From Benincasa hispida (taxonomy: Eukaryota; Streptophyta; Magnoliopsida; Cucurbitales; Cucurbitaceae): a stretch of 64,000 nt of DNA. The position numbers and the translations under genes are program-made. Numbering within the stretch: the first letter of the stretch is position 1; every line of letters begins with the position of its first letter. Where the stretch lies: the NCBI RefSeq assembly GCF_009727055.1, contig NW_024065251.1, positions 309,133 to 373,132 of the forward strand. Reading direction: 5' to 3'. Shown one piece after another: positions 1-11,501 of the stretch. The notes under the pieces are model-generated. The model had not been told where the DNA came from. It ran no database searches and worked only from the letters and a program-made list of their open reading frames with translations.

Positions 1-1056
1 CAATCATTAATGAGAGAAGAAAAAGTGCTCCTTGACGCCTATAAATACACACGAGATTTCCATGCAAAGAGGAAAGAGTGAAGACATAAGAGGAAACTCT
101 GTAGAATTTCTCACTTCATAAATACTTCTCTTCTAGACCTTGTGAAATCTTGAGTGAGAGCTCAAGATTTCTTCCGAAAAACCAAGGGGAGACTTCACCT
201 TCAGCACAATCTAGCAAAGTAGTCATCTATAAAGCCGGAAGGAGAAAGGAATTACACCCCACGACTTGATATTCTATATCTATCTCTTTTTCTAATATTG
301 TTGTCATTTATATTGTGTAAAACGTTGAGAAACTTCTTTTATCAATATGAATGCAGATATAGTATTTTGTTTATCCATCTTTTGACCTTCTACCATGAGC
401 AACTAATTTCTTAATGGGTTGAGAAACATTGCAACTAATATGAACTAAGTAAAGCTTAATCGTGCGTTCAACTTATTTTATATATGCTTTATAAGTTATT
501 TGAATAAGACAAAAGATTATTCTAAATAGAATTGAAAAAGTAAAAGATTTAAACCTCATAAAATAAGAAGAGATTACCATTAGGAATAAAGAGACATCTT
601 TTGCATCAAACACTGATCGCATGCATCTTAGAAATAGGATATGGTGGCTAAATACACTGAGAAGTGTAGGTTTTGACTTTTGAGTGATTTTCTTGAACAC
701 ATGATTTATACAATCACTTAAAAATTGTTAGTGAATATTTTTCTCAACCCTACTTTTATTTATTGAAAATTAAAATATCTCCACATAGGTTATTTTGCTT
801 ATAATTGTGATTACCATCGCATTCACCAACATTTATTTTAGCGATAATATAGGAACAAACTCATTGCATATTTAACAAAAAACTTGCGTAAAGATCAAAA
901 CAATCATTGTTAATGGATCAATATAACACAATCCCTGAGTTCGACCCTAGACTTATCAAGATTCTAGTTGGATTTATACTTGGGTCTAACTAGGAAAAAC
1001 AATGTGTCTGTAAGGTATCACATAGTAATTAATCCATCGCATAACGAAAATGCATA
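1..1056 (+). mobile_element. Athila/TAT-like LTR, D family, left end outside window
   Basis: This is the 3' part of a long LTR related to those at 15596-19363, 42995-44418 and 63463-64000. The shared marks are a 'starts-with-ataaatac' promoter-like stretch near 40-50, a 'gagttcgaccctagactt' block at about 938, and 'tacttgggtctaactagg' after it. The related copies end in CGCATCA or GTCATCA; here the end is eroded near 'aaaatgcata', so the right border is approximate. No coding content is seen. Assignment to the Athila/TAT branch rests on the general look of the 'ttcgaccct...acttac' tail and is tentative. Confidence 0.55.
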
Positions 1057-1116
1057 AATGGGTGTGTTTAGATTAATTTTATATTTTTTTAAAAAATCAT
1101 TTCATGCCAAACTCTT

Positions 1117-1751
1117 ATTATTATTAGTATTATTTGGTAAAATAACTTTTTGGCTCTTAGATTTTGAGTTTAGTTTCATTTTGTTCTATAGGTTTCAAAA
1201 TCTTACACATTTAGTGCTTAAGTATTGAGTTTAGTTTCAATTTAGTCTCTAGGTTTTAAATTGTTACAATTTTACCCTTAAGATTTCAGTATTGTTTCAA
1301 TTTGGTCTTTAGGTTTCAAAGTTTATAATTTTAACATCAATTTTTTTCCACTCAATACTCACTTTCAGTGATTGGCGTCAATGTTTATTGATTAATTTAA
1401 AATAATTATGAAATGAAAAAATAATTTTAACTTTGCTAGTGATAATTAATTATAATTATTTTATTTTTTTAAATTAATTCATAGATATTAACATTAAAGA
1501 AAGAAAGATATTATTTAGTGAAAAATCAAAGTTAAATGTGTAAATCTTCAAACTTAAGGACCAAATTGAAACAAAACTAAAATCTCAAGGGTAAAATTAT
1601 AACATTTTGAATCATAGGAACTAAATTAAAACTAAATTCAAAACTTAGAGACTAAATGTGTAACATTTTGAAATTTATGGACCAAATAGAAACTAAATCC
1701 AAAACTTAGAGACAAAAAATATATTCTTCTCTTTTTGTTTTTTTTAGTACA
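1117..1751. repeat. Fold-back (MULE/MITE-like) element
   Basis: Two inverted arms (about 1143-1345 and 1535-1719) match each other in reverse complement and enclose about 190 bases of AT-rich loop. Each arm is itself built from three units of about 62 bases with the pattern 'tttagtttcaatttggtc...ggtttcaaa...ttacaattt'. The word ccaaactctt lies just left (1107-1116) and again at 7400-7409, beyond the later Copia insertion. This fits a 10-bp target duplication like that of Mutator-type elements. The outermost ends are not clearly inverted, so the exact borders are uncertain. Confidence 0.6.
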
Positions 1752-2534
1752 TGTTGGAAATGGCTCCCCCGACAGACAGAGTAAGACAGAAAACAGACGA
1801 CTCGAATGGTGGTTGTCGAAAATAGAACCTGCAAAACGAACAAACGATGAAAGTGGGTTGAGTCGTAGATATCATACTCTTTAAGAAGTTTCACGGCTTT
1901 TCCCTTTTGTGCAAGCAGCGGTGAGTAAGGCCACGACGGCTCTAGGATAAAACAACCTAGAAAATAAAATTTTTCTCAATCGAAGCTTCAAGACTAATAC
2001 GCTCGGAAAACGTGAAAGGAAAATACAAAGAAGGAAAGCAGGGAGAGTAGAAGAGACGTGGTTTCTGTGTCTTCCTTTTGAAGCATTAAAGGCCAATTTA
2101 TAGGCCTTGGCAGTGCATGAAGAAGGGAAAGCTTGCTAATGAATGCACAACACGGGAATCGATTGAACGTGATGGACGACTAGATAAAGTGCGGACAACT
2201 ACGCCAATTACGAGAAACCAAACGAACAAATGAATAATTTGTTTAAAGAAAAAAATAAAAAATAAAATAAAAATGTAAAAATGATTATTTTCAATAAAAA
2301 TAATTCCACACATACACTTGTCCGACCGGACGAGCGGCGGTGGCTGCACGCGTGTGGGGTGTCCACCATATCCACATTTGCCTATCTTCTCACTCTCTCT
2401 AAAACATAGGCACCCCTTGGGGCCAAAACTTACGAGCAAAGGTGGGGGTATATGAGGAGGCTTTCCAATTATAAAATAACCAATGTGGGATTTCCTTTTT
2501 TCTATTTTCCATTTTAAATAAATTTTCACTAACA
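1752..2534 (-). repeat. 3' LTR of minus-strand Copia
   Basis: It begins TGTTGG and ends AACA, and is 783 bases long. It contains about 360 bases (roughly 1806-2166) that are absent from the partner LTR at 6984-7394. The remaining parts align well, including the AT-rich centre and the 'accaatgtgggatttcc' stretch near the right end. Confidence 0.92.
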
Positions 2535-4244
2535 ATCCCCCACTGGAAAATTTAAAACAAAAGAAAAACTTTTTCCATCAAGCAATACCAGTTTGTACAA
2601 TACTATGCATAAGTAAAGGTGTTTTACGACTTGAACCTTTACATCGTGAAGATGATTTAGAATATACTAGAGTAAATCTTGGTTTTGAAATCTATCTTTA
2701 ACAACATCTCACACACAACACTGTTAGGGTGTAATTTGAAAGCCCATGCTGTAAGGTCCAGTACGTGTATCCCGATTTAGTGATTGCTCTAGAGAGTTTG
2801 CCTAAAATTCCATTGGAATCGGCTCCCAGTTCCACATTCACATAAGTGAGTCTAACATAAGTACTCTTATAGCTAGGTACCCCACTTGACATCAAGTATA
2901 GATCTCATTAGGAACTAAGTTCAATCTTTCTTATGCTTCACGATATCATGCTCTAACTCTAGGTCATAGGAAGGGAACTATGTGTTCGTTTTAGCATGAT
3001 TCACTTCATATCACTTGTGATCAGTTATTACCCATTGAACCTATTTTTTGGGATCTCTAATCTACAGGTTGGGTTTTTCTCACACGTGATTCATCTTCTA
3101 TAGGCATGAGTTCTATCCTTTTTGAGGTTTTGAAAACCTTCCCTCTAGCTAGTCCTTTCATCAAAGGATCTGCCAAGTTTTCATCAGTTCGTATGTGATC
3201 CACTCTAACTGCATCAATAGTAAGGAACTTTCTAATGGCACTGTACTTACGACGTATTTGTCATCTCTTTCTTTTATAATAACGATTTTAAACTTTTGCG
3301 ATTTTTGTAGTACTATCGCAATGGATCAATATGGCTGGTACCGATTTTTCCCATAAGAGAATATTTGATAGCAGACTTCTAAGCTAACCTGCTTTTTCAC
3401 TAGTTATTGCTAGTGCTATCATTTCTGAATCTATCATAAATTGGGCGAAAATAATATGTTTCTTAGACTTCCAAGAAACAACTCCACCTACTATATTAAA
3501 AATATAGCCATTAGTAGCCTTTCAATCGTTTAAGAGAGAGTTCTAGTCAACATCGTTGAACCCTTCCAGGACAACAAAAACTTATGATAATGTAATCCTA
3601 GGTATTGGGTTTTCTTCAAGTACCTCATAACCTTTTCTACAAAATTTCAATGCTCTATACTAGGCCTATTTGTAAACTTACAAAGTAATCCTACAACATA
3701 ACTTACATCAGGCCTAGTGTAGTCAACAACATATCTGAGACTGTCTATGATGCTTGCATATTCAGATCAATTAACACATCTTCGGTATTCTTAAACAACT
3801 TAATACTAGGGTCATAAGGTGTACATGCTGGTTTACATTCAATGTAATTATATTTCTTTAGAATTTTCTCTATATCATGAGATTGATATGAAGAAATTTC
3901 CTTTTTAGACTTAGTTACTTTATGCCTAAGATTACATATGCTTCTCCTAATTCTTTCATATTAAAGTTTGCACTCAACAAAGATTTCACATAGTTTATAA
4001 CGTGTAAGTTTGATAAAAAAAAAAAAATTAACAAATCACCTACAAACAAACATATGATAGTGCATAGATTGTTTTTGAACTTATAGTAGATGCATTTATC
4101 ACTTTCATTAACTATGAATCCTTTAGATGTGATGAGATTATCAAATTTCTAATGCCATTGCTTAGAAGCTTGATTCAGGCCATAAAGAGATTTATCTAAC
4201 TAGCAAAACTTATTCTCTTGATCATGGACTACAAAGCCTTCAGG
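2535..4244 (-). pseudogene. Copia RT C-terminal half, RNase H and 3' untranslated region remnant
   Basis: Reading the minus strand, weak but recognisable RT and RNase H segments run from 4244 down to about 3130. They include an SLYGLNQASKQWH-like RT stretch at about 4150, a LRYVVDYTRPDVSYVVGL-like connection at about 3700, and further RNase H text. Many stops and frame changes interrupt it, and the A-run at 4017-4027 marks one break. From about 3100 to 2547 there is no reading frame; this is probably the untranslated 3' tail before the polypurine tract. Domain borders are approximate. Confidence 0.7.
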
Positions 4245-4860
4245 CTATTCCAAAGAAATCTCTTCTTTAAGTTCACCGTTTTGGAATGTAGTCTTTACAT
4301 CCATCTGATGAACTATAAGGTTGTTTAGGGAAGCTAGAGAAAAAAATACACGAATAAAGGTGATCCTAGTAACAGGGAAGAAGGTGTCAAAGAAGTCTAT
4401 ATTTTTTCTTTGTTTGAAACTCTTAGCTACAAGTCTGGCTTTGAACTTGTTAATTGTTCCATCAAGTTTGAGTTTCTTCCTCAGGATCCATTTGCATCCT
4501 ATTGCTTTGCAACTAGGAGGTAGGTCTACCAAATGTCAAGTCCTATTTGACTCAAGAGAGTCCATTTTATCATTTATAGCTTCTTGCCATGAATTGGCAT
4601 CTACTGAAGACAGGGCATTTTTTAGGTTCTTAGGATCTTCTTCTAAGTTGAATTTGGAAGTCATCCCCAAAGTCCTTGATAGTATGAGTTCTTTTGCTTC
4701 TCCTAGGCTCTGGGTCTACTTCCTCATTTGGATTTTGAATTCTAATTGAAGGTAGACTACTAGAACTTGAACCCCCACTATTTCTTGATTTAAAGGGAAA
4801 TCTATCCTCAAAGAAGTCAACATTATTGAATTCTATAATCACTTGATTTGTTAGGTCATA
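4245..4860 (-). pseudogene. Copia RT N-terminal part
   Basis: The minus strand encodes the classic Copia RT opening: CKAIGCKWILRKKLKLDGT, then KARLVAKSF, then VTRITFIRVFFSLA and the catalytic-domain entry HQMDVKTTFQNGEL. In intact families the last motif reads MDVKTAFLNG. Upstream (4630-4842) lies the acidic and basic linker between integrase and RT, with RRSKRTHTIKDFGDDF. A frame break separates the linker from RT near 4560. The product would copy element RNA into DNA inside virus-like particles; it is not functional here. Confidence 0.85.
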
Positions 4861-4989
4861 GAACCTATAGGCTTTACTATTTACTGCATTATCCTATGAA
4901 GACACATTCGTAGGCTCTACTGACAAGCTTCCTTCTTTTGGGATATGGTATTCTTACCTAGGCTAGACACCCCCAAGTTCTAAAATATG

Positions 4990-5950
4990 ACAAGTTCAAT
5001 TTTTTATTTTTAAGGACTTCATATGGTAAGATTGTGTTTTTAGACTTTGGTATTCTATTAAGCACATAGCACATGGTAAAGATAATTTCACCCAACCAAT
5101 AAGAGTAGCTCTTGAATTAAGTAAAATAGCAACTACTAGTTCAGATAGAGTTCTATTCTTCCTTTCAACTTTTCCATTCATTTCAGGAGAATAAGGTGTC
5201 GTCTTTTCATGAATTATTCCATGTGAGTAATAGAAATTATTAAAAACATATGAATCGTATTTAGTTCCTCTATCACTACGAAGTTCCTTAACTTTTCTAT
5301 TAAACTGGTTTTCTACTTCAGTCACAAATAATTTGAACACATCAAAAGCATCACTTTTATTCTTCAGTAAATATACAAAAATGAAGTTAAAGTAGTCATC
5401 TATAAATGTGATAAAATATCCTTTACTATTCCTAGTCAAGACACCATCAAATTCACAAAGTCTGAATGAATTAAATCTAGAGGCTCAGATTCCCTAAATA
5501 CAGTTTTATGCAGAGTTTTAGTTATTTTAGCCTGACTATAACATTTGCATTTATCAAACTCATTCATGGATAGTTTAGGAATCCTTTCCGACCTACTCAT
5601 GTTGCTAATTATTCGTTTATTAACCTGACAAAGCCTGGCATGTCAAATATTAAAAGAACACAACATATAAATGAAAGATTTAGTTTTATTCAAGTCAAGA
5701 TTAAGTCTAAACATTCCATCAGTTGCATATCCCTTTTCCAAGAAGACATTATTTTTTTTAAAGGTATACAAGTTGGCCTCTATGATCTGAATAAAGCCCG
5801 CCTTGTTGAGGAGATATCCCAATACCAGATTCTTCCGTATCTCTGGAGTGTGTAGAACTTCCTTCAGAGTGAGGATCTTCCTAGAGGTAAACTTTAGTTC
5901 CACCTCGTCGACTCCAACAACTTTTATTGAGCGATAATCCCCCAATAATA
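4990..5950 (-). pseudogene. Copia integrase with pre-integrase region
   Basis: The segment 5643-5945 gives the region after protease (GVDEVELKFTSRKILTLKEV, then GYLLNKAGF, KGYATDGMFRLN). The segment 4996-5439 is the integrase core: the first acidic residue in FIDDYFNFIFVYLLKNKSD, the second in LRSDRGTKY, and the third in SPEMNGKVERKNRT. All three DDE positions are present. The piece between 5440 and 5640, where the zinc-binding HHCC region belongs, is broken by stops. Integrase would join element cDNA to host DNA; this copy cannot be made as one protein. Confidence 0.85.
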
Positions 5951-5999
5951 TATTTTTATCCTTAGTTTCAGAATAAATCTTAACTAAATTGAGGTCATG

Positions 6000-6952
6000 A
6001 TAGACATGGTGTGTAGCGCCAGTGTTTATCCACTATCCCTTAGAACCACCAATCACATTTACTTTTGTGATCAAGGATACTAGCGATTCTTTTGTTAGGT
6101 TTGCTTGCTCAGCAGGACGACGTCTGTTCCTACAGTTCTTGACCATATGTCTAGGTTTGTTGTAGTTATAGCAAAGAAATTGTACAGTTTCTCCTGACGG
6201 GGGTTCTACTTCTTTTGATTTTTTTGGTTGCTGGAGCCTCGATTCTGACATTTTCTCTTAGTTCCCTTTGATTTCGGTTTAGGCTTTATCATTGCAGAGA
6301 CGGACCTTCTTGGTATAATGTTTACCTCCTCCCTCTTATCTTGATTACGAGCTTTCTCCTCAATCTTTAGATGTGTTATCAGACTCTTCAAGGAGAATTT
6401 ATTGGTCTTGGCCTTAGGATATTTTTAAAATCCTTCCACAAGAGGGCAACTTGTCAATCATAACAACAATTTGAAGTTGCTCATCAAGAGGCATGCCTTC
6501 ACTTATTATCTCATGGGCTATTTTTTGAAGTTCATGGGATTGGACCTCTACAAATTTTCCGTTCATCATTTGGAACTTCAGGTAATGGCTTACTACATAT
6601 TTTTTTGAATCGGCCTCCTCGGTATCGTATTTTTTTTGTAGGATGTCCCAAAATTCTTTTGCTATCTTCATTGTATTGCAATTTTCATAGAGATCATCAG
6701 TTAACCTGTTTAAAATAAAGTTTCTGTAGATAAAATCATTTTCTTCCAAAAACAACTGCTTCTTTGATTTGTTCTTTGGTAGGATCTTCTTTTGGGACAA
6801 CTAGCTTTTTGTTTGCAGGCATGAACAACCTTCTTGACGGTGAGGAAGAACAACATCTTCTGCTTCCATCGTTTGAAGTGCACCCCTTCGAAATGGAAAG
6901 GACAGTTGAGATCGGAGGACATGAAGTCGATATGTGTTGACAGCGCCATCAT
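6000..6952 (-). pseudogene. Copia gag and start of protease
   Basis: Gag starts at the ATG at 6952 (MMALSTHIDF...) close to the 5' LTR. The central UBN2-type gag domain lies at 6414-6800, with KEFWDILQKKYDTEEADSKK and EIISEGMPLDEQ. The zinc knuckle (about 6130-6175) reads LCYNYNKPRHMVKNC: the second cysteine of CX2CX4HX4C is tyrosine. Near 6010-6035 the protease motif reads WINTGATHHV, so the catalytic aspartate of D-T-G is asparagine. Two frame changes and a stop near 6808 also break the chain. Gag would form the particle that holds the RNA. Confidence 0.86.
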
Positions 6953-6983
6953 AAACTATGGCAGATGGAAATCGTCTTAAAAT

Positions 6984-7394
6984 TGTTGGCAATGGCTCCC
7001 CCGACGGACATAATAGGACGTAAAATGGATGGCTCGAACGTGGCAGACGACCACGTAAAGTGCGGACGACAACACTAATTACGAACGTCCAAACGAACGG
7101 ATGAAGAATTTGTTTAAATAAAAAAATAATAAAAAAATAAAAAATGTAAAAATTATTATTTTTAATAAAAATAATTCCACATGCATCGCCCGACTGGACA
7201 AACAATGGCAACAACATGTGTGGGATGCCACAATGAACATATTTGCCTATCTCCTCACCCCTCTAAAATATAGGTACCCCTCAGGGCCCAATCTCACAAG
7301 CAAAGGTGGGGTATATGAGGAAGCTATAATGATAAATAACCAATGTGGGATTTCCTTTTTTCTATTTTTCATTTTAAATAAGTTTTCACTAACA
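6984..7394 (-). repeat. 5' LTR of minus-strand Copia (internally deleted)
   Basis: It starts TGTTGG and ends CACTAACA and is 411 bases long, against 783 in its partner. The missing block joins at a short shared 'cgaa/gacgac' context, as expected for a deletion between short repeats after insertion. The right neighbour is the GTACA target duplication. Confidence 0.92.
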
Positions 7395-7399
7395 GTACA

Positions 7400-7745
7400 C
7401 CAAACTCTTCATTTGTTTAAAAGAAAAATTAACTTTTTATGCACATCAATTAAAGCTTTTCAATTTATACATATAAATTACAAAAGGTTCTATTATTAAC
7501 ATTTCTTATTATTTATAAAATTGGAATTAAAATCTTATAACATGGATTTTACTTATTATTTATTTTCAAAGGAGAAGAAAAATTTAGAGGTTCTCAAGTA
7601 CATGTGCCTGGAAGTCTATCCATCATCATTTTGTAATTTGTTTTATCGTGTTATGTTGTACTTGTATTGTATATTCTTCTTCGCAAGGTTTTGTTGTAAA
7701 TGTTTAAGATCAATATTCTTATTTAAAATGTTAGTACTTAACTAA
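7400..7745. repeat. Intergenic repeat R, copy 1
   Basis: This stretch, from 'ccaaactcttcatttg' to 'cttatttaaaatg', matches 9110-9597 in the same orientation. Shared landmarks include 'ttacaaaaggttctattattaac', 'tcattttgtaatttg' and 'ttttgttgtaaatgttt'. Its left part was split by the fold-back and Copia insertions; matching sequence resumes at about 1080-1116. No coding signal is seen. Confidence 0.75.
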
Positions 7746-8691
7746 AATAAAATAAAGCTAAAAGCTGATCCTTGTATAAAAAAAAAATGGTAGAATGATA
7801 AACTACAAAAACTAATATAATACATAAAGTTAAAAGGAAAATTAGAGCAAATATTAATTTATACTCTTAAATTTTGGGTTGTATCGATTTAAATCGAAAA
7901 TATCAATTTGAATTCTAAACTATAAGTGTATCAATTTACATCTTCTTCCAAATTTCGTTCGACCAATATCGTGTAAAACTTGTTACTCGAGTCAATTAAA
8001 CTCCTCGCAAGACAATCAATCATTTAAACCCTTCATTACATTTACCTTTGAAAACCATCTGTGCATTAATTCACACACTTGTTGACTTCTTCAAATACCA
8101 GTTTTACAAAATGAACGATTAGAGTAAATGCATGAATGATTCTTAAAAGAATTATGATTAAGAGTTCAAATTGATTCATCTATGAACGGTTAAGATTTAT
8201 TTGATATAATTATAAGTTTCATACGAGGTTTTTTTTTTCAAATGAAATGTAATAGAGGAGATAAATTGATAGTTTAGGATTTAATTTGATACAATTATTA
8301 GTTTTAGGGTTTAAATTGTTACAACTTTTAAAATTTAGTATAAATTGTTTCCAAAAAATAAAAGAAGATGATCCAAGAATTTGATCTTGTATTTTAATAT
8401 TTATACTAAGCTTCGTAGTAGTGATTCTAGAGTCGATAATTAAATTAAAATTGTTCTAAGAAAGTTAAATTAAAGTGTCACTAAAAAATAATTAAATTAA
8501 AATATAGGAAAATGGAATAGATAGCCAATTTTAAAGTTTGATTTTAGAAAATGTCAAATTACACGTCCTGTGCTAGTTGTGTATTATATTCCAAAAATGT
8601 CCACAAAATAAAATTCTTCACCCAGATGCGGTGACCCACCGTTTCATCTTCAAGTTTAGAAAATTGGATAATTATAATATGTAGTATTTTT
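7746..8691. repeat. AT-rich intergenic DNA with a diverged fold-back repeat
   Basis: No gene is visible. From about 7851-7950 and 8262-8345 two arms are roughly reverse complements: 'aatttatactcttaaattttgggttgtatcgattt' style on the left, 'tttaggatttaatttgatacaatt...aaattgttacaac' on the right. This is a typical plant fold-back pattern of repeated 'gtatcaatttaaac' words. The rest (8346-8691) shows nothing I can assign. Confidence 0.45.
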
Positions 8692-8905
8692 AGGGATAAT
8701 AACTAAATATATAGCAACATTTTAAAAAAATTGTAAATGTAGTAACATGTATCAGTAAAACTTCTATCGTTGATAGACTCTTATCAGTGATCTGGTCTAT
8801 CATTGATATTATCTCTATTTTATCATGTTTGTACTTTTTTTTATATTATGTTATATCTACTTATATTTTGGACTTGATTGCTATATTTACCATCATCCCT
8901 AGAAA
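8692..8905. repeat. MITE-like inverted-repeat element with GATAGACTCTTATC core
   Basis: The left end (AGGGATAATAACTAAATATA) and the right end (reverse complement begins AGGGATGATGGTAAATATAG) form inverted termini. The centre is rich in 'gatagactcttatcagtgat...ctatcattgata' palindromic words. I associate this pattern with short non-coding elements that are common in cucurbits, from memory only. Confidence 0.6.
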
Positions 8906-9109
8906 ATACTTTGATTCTTTTTTTTTGAGATTTGAAAATTGCCATTCCTCACTAGCTTTTAATTTCAAGGCTTTTCACATATTGAGAAAAAATGCAAAAT
9001 CTCCAATTAATTCATAAATACATATGCATGAAGAAATTGTAAGATATGAGATAAAAGAGAGAAAAAAAAATCATAAATTCATATATATGGATTTCATTTT
9101 GTATCTAAT

Positions 9110-9597
9110 AAAAATATCATTTTATGCCCAACTCTTCATTTGTTTCAAGGAAAAATTAATTTTTTATGCACACTAATTACAAAAGGTTCTATTATTAACC
9201 TTTCTTATTTTTCTTTATAAAATTGTAGTTAGGGAATTTTCAAAAATAGAAAAATAAGAAAATCTATTTGCACAAAATAACAAAATTTTAATCTTCTTTG
9301 ATAGAGGTTGATTGAGGTTGATAGAAGTCTATCGATGTCTATTAGTATTTTTTTTGCTATTTCTGTAAATAGTTTGACATTTTTTTTCTATTCGTGAAAA
9401 TTTATCTTTTTATAATATGGATTCTGTTTTTTTTAAAGGAAAAAAAACACAAAAAACAAAAGGTTCTCAAATCTCAATTATATGTGCTCAAAAGTCTATG
9501 CATAATCATTTTGTAATTTGTTTTTATTGTGTTATGTTGTGTATTCTTCTTCTCAAAGTTTTGTTGTAGATGTTTAAAATCAGTGTTCTTATTTAAA
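9110..9597. repeat. Intergenic repeat R, copy 2, interrupted by a MITE
   Basis: This is the second copy of the repeat at 7400-7745, same orientation. It carries an extra segment at 9233-9408. It stops abruptly at 9597, where a 5'-truncated Copia LTR begins. Confidence 0.7.
9233..9408. repeat. MITE-like inverted-repeat element inside repeat R
   Basis: The termini 'gaattttcaaaaatagaaa' (9237 on) and 'tttctattcgtgaaaattt' (ending about 9402) are inverted. The centre contains GATAGAAGTCTATC, a near-perfect palindrome. The segment is missing from repeat copy 1, which confirms it as an insertion. Confidence 0.65.
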
Positions 9598-10947
9598 ATG
9601 ATCTGATCCTAATTGTTCATGTGGAGACATGCGAGTGGGGTATTTTATACAAAAAGTTTGTATAAAATCAGATTGTGAAATGAATAGTCTCTCTATACAA
9701 CACCATTACTAGAAGAGACTTACATTTCACTCGGATGACCATAGGTGACTTGACCTTAATCCTGAATGAGTTGTGAACTCCTATGAGCGCAATTCTGATT
9801 TGTATGGGTGAGAGTGGCCTTGTTAGCCGACTCAACAAGCCTACCATTTTGGGGACTTATCCGAGAAGGAAGTTGGGAACACAACTACACAAGATGAAAT
9901 TGACTCCTTTCCCGACCTTAGGGAAAGTAGACAAATTACTCCGTTAATAGATAATTCCGAGTCTTAAACATTGAGGCCGCAACCTCTCATTGGCCTAAGA
10001 TGTGTTAGTTTATAGTTGGACTATAAATTATTTGTTCAGTAGAGGGATCAGTGGTATTTTAGGAGTTAGATGTAACTATAGCGGTAAAACCGTATTTTGA
10101 CCCAACTATAGTTATAAGCAATTTATGAAGGATCGACTTACTGTTGATTGGTTATATCCATTGACACAGAAATAAATCTACAATGCGAAGAGTGCAGTTA
10201 TTGGTCTTTAGTGGAGTGGCCGGTAGTTAATGAAAATTGATTAATATAATTAAATAGTTTAATTAATTAATCTAATATCATTGGAGCGTCTAATTTGTAG
10301 GTCCACAAGGTCTCCTTGTTAGCTCACTAAAGGATATATAAGAGAAATAGCTTGAATCGTTCAAATCAATTGCATATTAATGAGATTAATATAATATGGT
10401 TAATTATAGATGTTATCTATAATTAAGAGAGAAAAAAAATATTTGAATAAGATTAAAATATTAAAGAGATGTATACATATAAATATGTGATAATATATTT
10501 TGATTAATTCTATATTAAATATGATTTAATATAGTAGTTTAATCGATTAACTAGTGGTTAATTAATTAACTTTTGAGAAGTAGAGATAAATAAACATGTG
10601 ATATTTATTTATTTATTAAATATTATATATATTAAATTGGATTTAATATATATGGTTATTTAATTATTGGACTAATTAATTAAATAAAAGTTATTTAATT
10701 AAATTAGAACTAGAGTAGGAATAGGAATGACTAGGAGAAGGGGGTCACCCTTCCTCTTTATAAATAGGTCTTCATGGCCCATGTTTATGACACAATTGAA
10801 TATTCCTGAATTCTAGTCTCCTGTTACTTTTCTCAAAATCTCTCTTCTTTTCTCTACTACTTCTTCTTCCTCTTCCAAGTCTTGGAGACCACACATCTAA
10901 GTTTTGGGATCTTAGAGAATAACAAGGTTTCACTTATGGTGGTGTCC
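9598..10947 (+). repeat. Copia long LTR (type B), 5'-truncated left part
   Basis: It matches the LTR at 39796-41774 from about 40091 onward, so roughly the first 295 bases of the LTR are lost. The right part continues at 20365-20587 after the chromovirus. The join is marked by the duplicated TGTCC. The segment includes the conserved LTR core and the hairpin at 10074-10113, then a TA-rich area, then 'ataaataggtcttcatggccc' near 10760, a likely transcription-start context. Confidence 0.88.
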
Positions 10948-11451
10948 TGTTAGGAAATTGATTCTTGTTAATACTCTGGTTAATTAGTCGGCCGGCACAA
11001 CATCTAAACGAAGACTGAGTTCTTTATTAAACGATAGCGTCAAACAGAACTAAACGATCGTTTATAATTGCCCCTCGAGCGTTTACCAAATTCTAATCGA
11101 TCGTTTATAAGTTCTACACGATCGCTTACAAAATACTTCTGCGACCGCTTACAAACTCCTATACGATCGCTTTGATTCTATTACACGATGATAAACAAAG
11201 TATGCGATAGACAACACACAATGATAAGAACTACACTTGGTTGCTCGGGTCTCCCACTCTCGAGAGCAGTCCTTTCCCACTTTAGAAATGCAAATCATCC
11301 CCCCCCCCTTTCTGTTTCTTCCTTCTTTTAAACGATCAACTTCTGAACAAAATTTCAGTTGCGGTTCTCAACCTCCCTAATGGACTCAATCGCTGATGTC
11401 GACGCCTTTTCCAACCTTTTACTCCGCCTTCTTTGAGTAAGGTGCCTATCA
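10948..11451 (-). repeat. 3' LTR of chromovirus
   Basis: 504 bases, TGTTAGG...GCCTATCA. A string of CGATCGTTTA-type words occupies about 11030-11190, and a run of ten C lies at 11299-11308. The partner LTR is 50 bases longer, mainly because it has more of these words and a longer C run. Confidence 0.94.
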
Positions 11452-11466
11452 TTACCTCCCCCCTCC
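11452..11466 (-). other. Polypurine tract of chromovirus
   Basis: Plus-strand 'ttacctcccccctcc' reads as a purine tract on the element strand directly next to the 3' LTR, where plus-strand DNA synthesis is primed. Confidence 0.85.
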
Positions 11467-11501
11467 ACCTTTACCTTTTCCTCAAGGTAAAATTCAGGAA
11501 A

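Larger units (their letters stand above)
1752..7394 (-). mobile_element. Ty1/Copia LTR retrotransposon, near complete, defective
   Basis: The element is flanked by perfect GTACA target duplications (1747-1751 and 7395-7399). Both LTRs begin TGTTGG and end CACTAACA. The order on the minus strand is LTR, gag, protease, integrase, RT, RNase H, about 500 bases of untranslated DNA, polypurine tract (complement of 'atcccccactgg', 2535-2546) and LTR. This is the Copia order, with integrase before RT. There is no initiator-Met primer site next to the 5' LTR (6984); gag starts only about 30 bases inside, so the leader seems lost or the primer differs. All reading frames are broken. It sits inside or beside the older fold-back element. 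Confidence 0.93.

Noticed and set aside
2098..2535. A 145-codon minus-strand frame as a protein gene
   Set aside because: It is inside the 3' LTR of the Copia; the partner LTR does not keep the frame.
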